A stretch of 64,000 nt of DNA, taken from positions 54,451-118,450 of the forward strand of contig NZ_JPVZ01000012.1 in NCBI RefSeq assembly GCF_001662875.1. The letters run 5' to 3'. The notes below the pieces were generated by a model, which was not told the origin of the DNA, made no database searches, and was given only the letters and a program-made list of their open reading frames with translations. The DNA comes from Thalassospira tepidiphila MCCC 1A03514 (GTDB lineage Bacteria > Pseudomonadota > Alphaproteobacteria > Rhodospirillales > Thalassospiraceae). A program made the position numbers and the translations under genes. Shown here one piece after another: positions 8,984-16,895 of this stretch. The stretch's first letter is position 1; the number at the start of each line of letters is the position of its first letter.

Positions 8984-9643
8984 TTAGTTAAACATCGCGT
9001 CGATGTCGGCCTGCGTTACGCCTTTTCCTTCAAGCTGCGGACCGTTCAGCAAAGCCTCTTCGCCTTCCGGTTCTTTTTTCTTCCGCGGGTTGGCGGCAGC
9101 ATATTTGGCGATTTCATCACCAAATGCCGTCACAAGCCCTTCAACCCGTTCTTCGATGGATTTCAGGGCCTTGATCACCTTGGTGGTGCGCTGGCCGGTG
9201 ATATCCTGGAAGTTGCAGGCTTCGTAGACGCGCATCGTTGCACTGGTCACGATTTCGGCCTGTTCTGGCGGCAGAGTGCTTGCGAATTCTTCAAGCGTGT
9301 CCATGGCATCAAGGATTTCGTGTGTTGCCCCGGCGGTCGCATCGACGATGGCATCAAGCTCGTCGGTTGCGTTGGGGATATACTCGGCCTTGATGTCGTC
9401 CGGACGAAGCGAGGCGATTTCCGATTTCATCTTGCGAATGATGCCGGAAAGCTCATCGAGCTCGCCAAACAAACGTTTCTGATCATCGGTCGGTTTATCG
9501 CCCATAAAGCGCGACAACTGATCCATCAGATCGGACAATTGTTCGACCTTCAGGTCATCACCGTCAAGGCGAGCCTGAAGATCATTCAACAACTGACGTA
9601 GTTCGTCTTTGGTCGCCTTAGACATAGCGGTATCGCGGGACAC
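8984..9643 (-). CDS. cheZ: CheY-P phosphatase CheZ
   Basis: CheZ dephosphorylates CheY-P to reset the motor signal. The catalytic helix motif is present as YEACNFQDITGQRTTKVI (about 140-157), with the Asp and Gln of DITGQ that correspond to the catalytic pair. The C-terminal peptide ADIDAMFN matches the CheY-tethering tail. The middle is a long helical hairpin. The start is probably the GTG at 9643 because AGGAG lies 10 bases upstream; the next ATG (9625) is 28 bases from that site. It follows cheY directly, so signal protein and phosphatase are coupled. Confidence 0.93.
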   Translation of the reverse strand: MSRDTAMSKATKDELRQLLNDLQARLDGDDLKVEQLSDLMDQLSRFMGDKPTDDQKRLFGELDELSGIIRKMKSEIASLRPDDIKAEYIPNATDELDAIVDATAGATHEILDAMDTLEEFASTLPPEQAEIVTSATMRVYEACNFQDITGQRTTKVIKALKSIEERVEGLVTAFGDEIAKYAAANPRKKKEPEGEEALLNGPQLEGKGVTQADIDAMFN

Positions 9644-9660
9644 CTGCCCCGCGCTCCTGA

Positions 9661-10047
9661 TCAGAAATCACCAATGACAGTCTTCATCTTGCCTTTCAAC
9701 GTCTCTGCGTTGAACGGCTTGACGATATAGTTGGAGACGCCTGCCTTTTTCGCCATGACCACGTTCTCGGTCTTGGCTTCAGCGGTGATCATGATGAAGG
9801 GCATATCCTTCAGTTTTGCGTCTGCGCGGACTTCCTTCAAAAGCTGAAGACCGGTCATCGGCTCCATGTTCCAGTCGGAAATCACGAGGCTGAACGGAGC
9901 CTCACGCAGTTTGCGAAGCGCCATGCTACCATCGGTCGCTTCTTCAATATTCGTAAAGTTGAGCTGCCGCAGAAGGTTACGGATGATACGCAACATGGTT
10001 TTGTAATCATCCACAATCAGGATCGGCATATTCGGATCGACGGCCAT
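9661..10047 (-). CDS. cheY: Chemotaxis response regulator CheY
   Basis: A stand-alone receiver domain of 128 residues. It has the acidic pair in ILIVDDYKTM, the phosphoacceptor Asp in VISDWNMEPMTG, the Thr in FIMITAEAKTENV, and the Lys in NYIVKPFNAETL. CheY-P binds FliM to change motor behaviour. GGAG lies 6 bases before the ATG. It is first in a run cheY-cheZ-MotB-like-motB-AMIN/TPR, which places it physically with the motor rather than with cheA. A second CheY-like gene sits in the che operon at 60848. Confidence 0.95.
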   Translation of the reverse strand: MAVDPNMPILIVDDYKTMLRIIRNLLRQLNFTNIEEATDGSMALRKLREAPFSLVISDWNMEPMTGLQLLKEVRADAKLKDMPFIMITAEAKTENVVMAKKAGVSNYIVKPFNAETLKGKMKTVIGDF

Positions 10048-10144
10048 TCACAACTCCATCAGCTATCTGATCTCCCACCCTTGCCTACCATACTTCCGCA
10101 TAGTAACAAGGCCCCTAATAATCGTGATGTACCTATTTAATATT

Positions 10145-10165
10145 GGTTAATCAAGATGTTTAACC
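10145..10165. promoter_or_regulatory. Inverted repeat upstream of cheY
   Basis: GGTTAA and TTAACC flank a 9-base spacer in the 219-base gap between motE and cheY. TTAA-containing half-sites resemble pieces of CtrA boxes, but the spacing does not fit the TTAA-N7-TTAA consensus. It could be an operator for the cheY transcript. No sigma-54 site was found in this gap. Confidence 0.3.
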
Positions 10166-10266
10166 CACGATTAAATTCGCCACCACGTTGTCTTCGCTCA
10201 AAAATTCTCCCCCAACGGCCACTCTTTCCCATTCGGGCCGTGCGGTCAATCCTTTGCAGCATTCCG

Positions 10267-10995
10267 CTATTGAAGCGGTAACATGTTGATATCCTGCTTG
10301 TAGGCCAGCTCGGACGTCAGCGCACGCGCACGGTCCGGCGTCATTTCTGACAGAACCGCTGCCGTGTTGGCTTCGCGCATGCCCAGTGCGACCTGCAAAA
10401 GAATATCCATATCAAGATCGTTCCAGATGCGAGCCGCATCTTTCGGCTTCATTTTTTCATAAACGCTGATCAGCTTTTTGATGCGATCATCTTCCTGCGC
10501 TTCCTTCGTTTCGACCAGACCTTCGATGGCCGATTTAAGGGATTTCATTTCCTCGATCTTGGCATTGATGCGCGCTTCGGCGGCGGCAATAAGGCTTTCA
10601 CGTTCGTCAAGGCGCTGCTCCTTGCGGTCCAGCTCGACACGGCGGACCGACAGGTTCTGCAACAGGTCAATTTCTTCCTGGGTGAAAAGGGTCGGGTCAC
10701 CGCCCAGCATCGGCGGCACGTCGGGGTTACCCGTGACACCGTCAATCGGCTCACCTTCCATGGTAAGCCCTTCCGGGTTATCCAGACCCGGATCGCCATT
10801 TTCCGGCGTCGCGGCCTGTTCGGCAGCAGGATCGGGTGCCGGTGCCTGCGCCTGGGCCATCTGCACCACGCTGACACCTTTATTCTCTGCCGTTTCCGGC
10901 TTGGCGGAGTCATACGAAAACAGGTTGACCACCCGCATCGAAAGCACCATCACGCCAACCAGAACGACCAACGGCAGAATACGCACACCTGACAT
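10267..10995 (-). CDS. motE: MotE-like flagellar motility protein
   Basis: A 242-residue protein with an N-terminal membrane or signal segment (about 6-27). A Pro/Ala-rich linker follows, then a coiled coil (about 115-165, RRVELDRKEQRLDERESLIA) and a C-terminal MgtE-N/FliG-like helical domain with YEKMKPKDAARIWNDLDMDI and VLSEMTPDRARALTSELA. In Sinorhizobium, MotE is a chaperone for the periplasmic motor protein MotC. It lies in the run fliL-fliM-DUF6468-motE, just upstream of the cheY-motB block. The family assignment is good; the client protein here is unknown. Confidence 0.8.
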   Translation of the reverse strand: MSGVRILPLVVLVGVMVLSMRVVNLFSYDSAKPETAENKGVSVVQMAQAQAPAPDPAAEQAATPENGDPGLDNPEGLTMEGEPIDGVTGNPDVPPMLGGDPTLFTQEEIDLLQNLSVRRVELDRKEQRLDERESLIAAAEARINAKIEEMKSLKSAIEGLVETKEAQEDDRIKKLISVYEKMKPKDAARIWNDLDMDILLQVALGMREANTAAVLSEMTPDRARALTSELAYKQDINMLPLQ

Positions 10996-11146
10996 TCACA
11001 CACCCAAGCATGTCGGCACAAAGTGCCCATGCTCCTTCCCGATTGATTTCTGTCCGTTCCAGCGGAACGGGATCCTACCCATTAGATATATAGAAAACTC
11101 GTAATCTCAAGACCGACAACAACGCAAATTCGTTGTTTGAAACTTC

Positions 11147-11839
11147 CTATCGAACCGACCGCAAGGCCGCCAGCAATTCACGTTCTGCCTCGGAACGTCC
11201 CGCATCTTCATCCTGATCATAGGGATCGGATACATCCGCCCGACTGCCATATGATCCCCCCGAACGCGCGGGCTCTTCACGGTCATAACCATCATCGACC
11301 GGACCATTTCCGCCACGCTCGATCTCGCCGACCATTCTGGCGGCAAGTTCTTCAGCACGGGTTTCAACACCGACGCGATCACGGTCGTCAATGACATCAT
11401 TGCGGTCTTTGGCAGCCTTCATCCGACCAAGACCGGCATTACCGGCCCCGGCCGATTTTCCACCATCACCGCCAGCAGCGATGCCATCGGCCGCATTTCC
11501 AGCGGTACGGCGCACGGAATTAACGTCGCGCGCAGCCTTTTCCAGACGGTTGGCGATGCTTTCACCGCGATCGACCATAAAGCTCAGGTCTTCGTTCAGC
11601 GCACTGGCCTTTTCAATATCCTCACGCAGCCGTTCACCAGACTGCTCCGCCATTTCCTTAAGAGCGGTGATCGACGTTTCTGCACGCTCATTGGCGGCAT
11701 TGAACGCGGTCAGGAAGTTCTGCATGTCTTCGCGGCTACGCCGAAAAGCTGCCAGCTTGCGGTTCAGAATAATCGCATAGACAATCGTAGCCCCCAACAG
11801 CACGATCATCACAAGATCCAGATAGAACGCGAAGTCCAT
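11147..11839 (-). CDS. DUF6468 membrane-anchored protein
   Basis: A 230-residue protein with one N-terminal membrane helix (about 5-24, YLDLVMIVLLGATIVYAII). A coiled-coil region follows (about 28-110, RRSREDMQNFLTAFNAANER), with a low-complexity charged C-terminus. This architecture matches the DUF6468 family found beside fliM in alphaproteobacteria. It starts 3 bases after the fliM stop, so it is translated together with FliM. A switch-complex or basal-body role is inferred from this position; the biochemical function is unknown. Confidence 0.75.
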   Translation of the reverse strand: MDFAFYLDLVMIVLLGATIVYAIILNRKLAAFRRSREDMQNFLTAFNAANERAETSITALKEMAEQSGERLREDIEKASALNEDLSFMVDRGESIANRLEKAARDVNSVRRTAGNAADGIAAGGDGGKSAGAGNAGLGRMKAAKDRNDVIDDRDRVGVETRAEELAARMVGEIERGGNGPVDDGYDREEPARSGGSYGSRADVSDPYDQDEDAGRSEAERELLAALRSVR

Positions 11840-11842
11840 CAG

Positions 11843-12994
11843 CTAGTCTTCCTCGTTTATGCGCGCACGATCACGAACCTGAATGGCAATCCTGTCACCC
11901 TTGCGCCCCATCAACCCCTTGAACAACGGCACATCCCCGCAGCGGACCTCGACAGGCGAGGTCGGACCAGTATTAAGAACCAGTCTGTTCCCAACTTCAA
12001 GGTTGAGGACATCGCCAAGGGCCATGATCTGTTCATCGAGAACAGCCAATAGATTAACATGGGTCTGCCACAGCTCATTTGCGAGGTGGTTTTCCCAAAT
12101 GGAGTCACGACCGAACTTTTCCCCCATGAACATCTGAAGCAGAAGTTCACGAACCGGTTCCAGCGTCGCATAAGGGATCAGAAGTTCAAGTCGACCACCA
12201 CGGTCTTCCATGTCGATGCGAAGCTTCGCCACGATGGCGGCGTTGGCATGACGGGCAATGGTGGCAAAACGCGGGTTGGTTTCAAGGCGTTCAAAGCGGA
12301 ACGTCACCGGGCTTAGCGGGTCAAACGCAGCTGAAAGATCACCAAGAACCACGTGGATCATACGTTCCACAAGGTTACGTTCAATCGTGGTGTAGGGACG
12401 ACCTTCAATACGCATGGCCGCCGTACCGCGACGACCACCCAACAAAACGTCCACGATGGAATAAATCAGCGCTGAATCGACTGTCAGCAGCCCGTAGTTA
12501 TCCCACTCCTCTGCCTTGAAAACACCAAGCATGGCCGGCAACGGGATCGAGTTCAGGTAATCACCGAAACGCAGCGACAGGATGTTATCAAGCGAGACTT
12601 CGACGTTATCGGATGTGAAGTTACGCAAGGATGTCGACATCATACGCACAAGGCGGTCAAACACGACTTCAAGCATCGGAAGTCGTTCATAGGCCACCAT
12701 CGACGAGTTGATGATCGCCTGAATACCCGACTGATCGCCTGCACCCGAACCGTCATCAAAGCCGAGAAGACTGTCAATTTCGTCCTGGTTCAGAACGCGC
12801 GCAGATGTACCGCCGCCCATGGCTTCGGCCATATCGTCGCCGCCACCATCATCGTCGCCGTCATCATCGCCGAGCATGGATTCCCATTCGGCGGCCATGT
12901 CCTCGCCGCCGTCGTCTCCACCCTCGTCATCGCCGCCTGCCATGGCTTCCCATTCAGCGGCGAGAGCATCATCATCTTCGTCTTCATCAGCCAT
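11843..12994 (-). CDS. fliM: Flagellar motor switch protein FliM
   Basis: FliM forms the C-ring switch and binds CheY-P. The 383-residue product has the CheY-binding motif LNQDEIDSLLGF, normally at the extreme N-terminus, displaced to about residues 70-81. Before it lies an acidic Asp/Glu/Gly extension with two near repeats, LAAEWEAMAGGDD and MAAEWESMLGDDD. The middle CheC-like domain follows, then the C-terminal SpoA/FliN-like domain (EVGNRLVLNTG, VEVRCGDVPLFKGLMGRKGD). It lies between fliL and the DUF6468 gene. Confidence 0.97.
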   Translation of the reverse strand: MADEDEDDDALAAEWEAMAGGDDEGGDDGGEDMAAEWESMLGDDDGDDDGGGDDMAEAMGGGTSARVLNQDEIDSLLGFDDGSGAGDQSGIQAIINSSMVAYERLPMLEVVFDRLVRMMSTSLRNFTSDNVEVSLDNILSLRFGDYLNSIPLPAMLGVFKAEEWDNYGLLTVDSALIYSIVDVLLGGRRGTAAMRIEGRPYTTIERNLVERMIHVVLGDLSAAFDPLSPVTFRFERLETNPRFATIARHANAAIVAKLRIDMEDRGGRLELLIPYATLEPVRELLLQMFMGEKFGRDSIWENHLANELWQTHVNLLAVLDEQIMALGDVLNLEVGNRLVLNTGPTSPVEVRCGDVPLFKGLMGRKGDRIAIQVRDRARINEED

Positions 12995-13036
12995 CAGCGA
13001 TTGCTTCCTGAATTTGGCACTCGGGCTGCTACAAGA

Positions 13037-13573
13037 TTATTGTACCAGCATTTCCTTGAACAAAACGTCGTTTATTTTCGCAGGCTTGGCTGCGGCACTC
13101 ACCCGGATCAAAAGTTCTTCGCGCAATCTGAACATCCCTTCGGAGCCGGAAAGATCCTCTGGACGCAGTTCGCGAAGATAGACCTGAAAGTTGTCAACAA
13201 TGCGCGGCATCATCTGTTCGACCTGCGGCAGCATGCCCTGATCGGCGACTTCCAGGCTGACACGAATTTTAAGGTAACTCTGCTTTCCGCCACCCGTATT
13301 CAGATTGACCAGAATTTCCGGCAAGTCGACAAAGCCGACATTTTCCGGAACGCCCGGGTCATTTTCAATCGAATCTTCTGTGATGACTTCCTCGGTCTGC
13401 TCGCCACCGCCACCGGTCAGCATGTCTATCACCGGCTGAAGCATACCGGTGAAATACGCCGCCGCAGCACCGCCCAGCAAAAGCAGCACAAGCAGAATGA
13501 CCACGACCAGCATCTTCTTGCTTCGGCCACCGCCACCCTCGTCCATTTCGATTTCGTCGACGTCGTCACCCAT
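13037..13573 (-). CDS. fliL: Flagellar basal body protein FliL
   Basis: FliL is a single-pass inner-membrane protein that surrounds the stator. The frame has a short acidic cytoplasmic tail, a membrane helix (KKMLVVVILLVLLLLGGAAA) and a periplasmic domain with VDLPEILVNLNTGG and LKIRVSLEVADQ. I place the start at the ATG at 13573 (178 residues, AGGAA 11 bases upstream). The alternative ATG at 13645 adds 24 residues but lacks a ribosome binding site. Moreover, a sigma-54 promoter lies inside that extra segment, so the mRNA would begin after it. First gene of fliL-fliM-DUF6468-motE. Confidence 0.9.
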   Translation of the reverse strand: MGDDVDEIEMDEGGGGRSKKMLVVVILLVLLLLGGAAAAYFTGMLQPVIDMLTGGGGEQTEEVITEDSIENDPGVPENVGFVDLPEILVNLNTGGGKQSYLKIRVSLEVADQGMLPQVEQMMPRIVDNFQVYLRELRPEDLSGSEGMFRLREELLIRVSAAAKPAKINDVLFKEMLVQ

Positions 13574-13617
13574 CGCTTCGCAAATTCCTGCGTTTGAAGT
13601 TCTATCTTCCTGATCCA

Positions 13618-13632
13618 GCAAACACTGTGCCG
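13618..13632 (-). promoter_or_regulatory. Sigma-54 promoter of fliL operon
   Basis: On the minus strand, CGGCACAGTGTTTGC matches the -24/-12 consensus with correct GG-to-GC spacing and one changed base at the first T. Transcription should begin near 13606, about 33 bases before the chosen fliL ATG. Confidence 0.7.
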
Positions 13633-14001
13633 GATTAAAAGCCATAACGCTATCACGTTAAAAATATGTTGCGTTTCGGTCTATTGGTGATTTGTCACAG
13701 CGGCAAATATTCCCATCTCAGCGCCATATGTTCAGCCCGGGCACGCAAAGCAATAGCCTGTCGTGGCCATCCCGGAATAAATTGCCGGATCGGCCCATCC
13801 GGCTTGTGGCGCAATTGTCAGATGGTCCTTTACCACCCTGCAAACCGGACATGTTTTGCCGACCTCCCCGCCCCCCCCCGGCAATCCTTTGCCCATAAAG
13901 GCAGTCGTCAACGGCACTTTCAGTCAAACTGCCGAAAAAAACGACCGGCAACAAATGCCGAACTTAAAATTTATTATTTTAAATCAATTACTTAGTAAAA
14001 C

Positions 14002-14016
14002 TGGCACGCAGATCGC
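14002..14016 (+). promoter_or_regulatory. Sigma-54 promoter of flgF operon
   Basis: TGGCACGCAGATCGC has the full -24 element and a -12 element with one change (TCGC for TTGC). The predicted start near 14028 leaves a leader of about 32 bases before flgF. Confidence 0.85.
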
Positions 14017-14059
14017 ATTCCTGATGGTCAAGTTACAGTCCTGAAAGGGAAATTCGACC

Positions 14060-14818
14060 ATGGAAAACGTTTCATACATTGCACTGTCTCGTCAGAAGAC
14101 GCTGCGCAGCATGATGAACAACCTGTCGCAGAACATGGCAAACATGAACACGACCGGTTACAAAGAGCAGCGCATGATGTTCACTGACTGGATCGCAAAG
14201 AACAAGGACGCGCCGTTCCGTGGCGAACGCGAAATCTCGCTGGTTCAGGATATCTCGCAATACAGAAATACCACTGTCGGCAACATTGAACATACAGATC
14301 GTCCGCTTGATGTGGCGCTTAGCCAGCCGGACATGTTCTTTGCCGTCGAAACGCCAACCGGTGTCCAGTATACCCGTTCGGGCAACTTTTCCCTCGATCC
14401 GGGCGGCCAGCTGATCACCAATGACGGTTTTCCCGTGCTGAGTGATGCCGGTCAGCCTCTGTTCTTTAACGAGGCAGATGGCCAGATCGAGATCAAGGGT
14501 GACGGATCCATCTCGACCGATATCGGCCAGATCGGCAAACTTCAGGTCGTTACTGTCGATAACGTGCAAGAAATGATCGTCACCGGGAACACCCTTTATC
14601 GTGCGCCGGAAGATGAAAACAACGCAGATGCCGTCGAGCTTGTCGAAAATCCCGGCATTGTTCAGGGCGCGCTGGAAAAATCCAACGTCAATCCGATCAG
14701 CGCCATGACGCAAATGATTGACGTTCTTCGCACGTATCAATCGGTCAGCCGTTCTCTTGAAAGCGAGAACGAGCGTATGCGCAACATGATCAACAAACTC
14801 GGGGATGTCCGCGCCTGA
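14060..14818 (+). CDS. flgF: Flagellar proximal rod protein FlgF
   Basis: FlgF is a rod subunit exported by the flagellar type III system. The 252-residue product has the N-terminal bb-rod motif (LSQNMANMNTTGYKEQRMMF) and the FlgE/F/G domain (FFAVETPTGVQYTRSGNFSL). The C-terminal rod helix follows (GALEKSNVNPISAMTQMIDV). AAAGGGA precedes the ATG. First gene after a sigma-54 promoter and followed 70 bases later by flgG. Confidence 0.96.
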   Translation: MENVSYIALSRQKTLRSMMNNLSQNMANMNTTGYKEQRMMFTDWIAKNKDAPFRGEREISLVQDISQYRNTTVGNIEHTDRPLDVALSQPDMFFAVETPTGVQYTRSGNFSLDPGGQLITNDGFPVLSDAGQPLFFNEADGQIEIKGDGSISTDIGQIGKLQVVTVDNVQEMIVTGNTLYRAPEDENNADAVELVENPGIVQGALEKSNVNPISAMTQMIDVLRTYQSVSRSLESENERMRNMINKLGDVRA

Positions 14819-14888
14819 ACCGGCAGTGGCACCCGATAGATAACATCGAATTATAGCGCAAAATCTGCGCAATCGAAGGAGAAGACAG

Positions 14889-15674
14889 ATGCGGTCACTT
14901 GATATCGGCGCTTTGGGCATGCAGGCTCAGTCCACCAACGTGGATGTGACCTCGCACAACATCGCCAACATGACCACCACCGGCTACAAGCGCCAGCGTG
15001 CAGAATTCCAGGATCTGCTGTATCAGGATTTGCGCCGTGCAGGTTCGCCGTCCTCCGACACCGGCACGATCGTGCCAACCGGTGTTCAGGTTGGCCTTGG
15101 TGTGAAGACCGCCGCAATCGGCCGCTACATGGGTCAGGGTTCGCTGACCATGACCGAGAACGAGCTTGACATTGCCATTCAGGGCCGCGGGTATCTTCAG
15201 ATCGACCTGCCCAGCGGGGAAACGGCTTATAGCCGTGATGGTACGCTTAAACTTGATGCCAACGGTGCGCTTGTGACCAAGGACGGCTTTGCGGTTCAGC
15301 CGGGCATCACGGTTCCGGCCAATGCGCGCTCGGTAACCATCAACTCCAACGGTGAAGTTTTTGCCGAGATCGATGGCCAGGTTGCCCCGCAGAATCTTGG
15401 CCAGCTTCAGCTGGCGACCTTTATCAACCCGCCGGGCCTTAATGCCCTTGGCGACAACCTCTTCCTTGAAACCGAAGCATCCGGTCAGGCCAATGTCGGC
15501 GCCCCGGGGGATGTCGGCTATGGCACGGTTCAACAGGGATATCTTGAATCCTCGAACGTCAACGTGGTTCAGGAAATCACCAACCTGATCAAGGCGCAGC
15601 GCGCTTATGAAATGAACTCCAAATCGATCTCGACCACGGACGAGATGATGAGCGCCGTCAGCAACCTGCGATAA
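14889..15674 (+). CDS. flgG: Flagellar distal rod protein FlgG
   Basis: FlgG forms the distal rod (drive shaft). The 261-residue product, a normal length, has the rod signature VDVTSHNIANMTTTGYKRQR and a FlgG-type region with GSLTMTENELDIAIQGRGYL. The C-terminal helix is GYLESSNVNVVQEITNLIKA with AQRAYEMNSKSI. AAGGAG precedes the ATG. It is co-transcribed with flgF and probably with flgA. Confidence 0.97.
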   Translation: MRSLDIGALGMQAQSTNVDVTSHNIANMTTTGYKRQRAEFQDLLYQDLRRAGSPSSDTGTIVPTGVQVGLGVKTAAIGRYMGQGSLTMTENELDIAIQGRGYLQIDLPSGETAYSRDGTLKLDANGALVTKDGFAVQPGITVPANARSVTINSNGEVFAEIDGQVAPQNLGQLQLATFINPPGLNALGDNLFLETEASGQANVGAPGDVGYGTVQQGYLESSNVNVVQEITNLIKAQRAYEMNSKSISTTDEMMSAVSNLR

Positions 15675-15696
15675 TTTCCAGTTCTGAAAGCATTTC

Positions 15697-15740
15697 GTTT
15701 GCGCAAGTCGCGGTCACATGATCTGCGAACTTGCGCAAAC
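15697..15740. promoter_or_regulatory. Paired palindromes between flgG and flgA
   Basis: GTTTGCGCAAG (15697-15707) and CTTGCGCAAAC (15730-15740) are a perfect 11-base inverted repeat. Each arm also carries the 8-base palindrome TTGCGCAA, and the two copies are 32 bases apart, about three helical turns. This looks like two operators for a dimeric regulator; the factor is unknown. Confidence 0.5.
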
Positions 15741-15782
15741 TGTATTTACGCGATTTATACCGTTCCGTGGTACAGTAGGCGG

Positions 15783-16790
15783 ATGAAGATAAAGAACATA
15801 ATCCTCGCGCTCGCACTGTTGTCCGCAATTGCATCTCTGCCCCCTTTGACAGAGAGCGCTTTGGCGCAATCATCGCAAGGCAGCAACCTTCGCAACAATC
15901 AGCCGAGCAGTTCTTCTGTCTTTCTCAAACCCGATGCCCTGGTCGAAGGTCAGTATGTGACCTTGGGTGATCTGTTTTCCGGGCTAGATCCCCAACAGCA
16001 AGATATTGCCGTTGCCCATGCACCACAGCCGGGCAAACAAACCGTTCTTGATTATCGCTGGCTATACGGAATTGCCCAGCGCCACAATGTCGAATGGCGT
16101 CCGCGCACAACAGCCGATCAGGTCCTGATCACACGCGCCAGCCAAGTGATTACCATGGATGAGATCCGTGAAGCGGTCGAAATTTCCCTAGTTGACTATG
16201 GTATTCAGCGTCCCTTCACGGTCGATCTCTCGAGTGACAATTTCCAAATTCATCTGCCCGTTGACGCCCGAAACAGTGTTGATGTCAGTGCCATCGAGGT
16301 CAATTCACGCACCCAGCGCTTTGTTGCCAGCGTGACAACCGGCGCCCAGACGGCCCAACAACGGACATATCGGATCAGTGGCAAATATTACCCGCTAACA
16401 AGCGTTCCGGTGTTGGTCGAGCCAGTATCGCGCGGCTCTGTCATCCGTGCCGATCAGGTCGAATACCGCGATTTCCGTTCCGAACGCGTTCCAAACGGGG
16501 CCATTCGCGACATCAATGATGTGATTGGCAAGGAAGTCATGCGGCCCAGCAATCCCAATGAACCCTTGATGTTCCGGGATTTGAGCAACCCCATTCTGGT
16601 CCGTCGCGGATCGCTTGTGATTATTCGCCTGGTCACCGCCAACATGTCCCTGACCGCACGCGGCAAGGCAATGGAAGACGGATCACTTGGTGATGTCATT
16701 CGCGTGGTCAACCAATCGAGCAACAAGACCATTCAGGTCGAAGTCGTTGCCGAGAACGAAGTTCGCGCCCTTCCCGCTTTGTCTCAGTAA
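15783..16790 (+). CDS. flgA: Flagellar P-ring assembly chaperone FlgA
   Basis: FlgA is a periplasmic chaperone for P-ring formation by FlgI. The 335-residue product has a signal peptide (MKIKNIILALALLSAIAS, cleavage near ALAQS). The C-terminal SAF/FlgA region contains YYPLTSVPVLVEPVSRGSVI and NEPLMFRDLSNPILVRRGSL, and it ends in GKAMEDGSLGDVIRVVNQSS. The start is the ATG at 15783, which gives a proper signal peptide. An in-frame codon at 15699 would add 28 non-signal residues and run through the paired palindromes. Its position after flgG is typical in alphaproteobacteria. Confidence 0.94.
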   Translation: MKIKNIILALALLSAIASLPPLTESALAQSSQGSNLRNNQPSSSSVFLKPDALVEGQYVTLGDLFSGLDPQQQDIAVAHAPQPGKQTVLDYRWLYGIAQRHNVEWRPRTTADQVLITRASQVITMDEIREAVEISLVDYGIQRPFTVDLSSDNFQIHLPVDARNSVDVSAIEVNSRTQRFVASVTTGAQTAQQRTYRISGKYYPLTSVPVLVEPVSRGSVIRADQVEYRDFRSERVPNGAIRDINDVIGKEVMRPSNPNEPLMFRDLSNPILVRRGSLVIIRLVTANMSLTARGKAMEDGSLGDVIRVVNQSSNKTIQVEVVAENEVRALPALSQ

Positions 16791-16849
16791 TCCACGCAGC
16801 AAAACGCCACACAACCCGGCAAGCTTTTCCTCTTATATCAGCCGATAAT

Positions 16850-16864
16850 TGGCACGGTACTTGC
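16850..16864 (+). promoter_or_regulatory. Sigma-54 promoter of flgH
   Basis: TGGCACGGTACTTGC is a perfect match to the -24/-12 consensus. The predicted start near 16876 leaves about 20 bases before the flgH ATG, which has AGGAGG just upstream. Confidence 0.92.
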
Positions 16865-16895
16865 GTCAAGAAATGCAGGAACCTAGGAGGAATTC

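Larger units (their letters stand above)
13574..14059. other. Divergent intergenic region fliL/flgF
   Basis: About 490 bases between fliL and flgF contain two oppositely oriented sigma-54 promoters, listed separately. The rest holds an AT-rich segment just before the flgF promoter (about 13965-14000) that could bend or bind protein, and a C-rich stretch near 13866-13880. I see no convincing gene. Confidence 0.6.

Noticed and set aside
13860..13885. C-rich run in the fliL/flgF gap as a regulatory element
   Set aside because: Simple low-complexity stretch with no symmetry or known motif.
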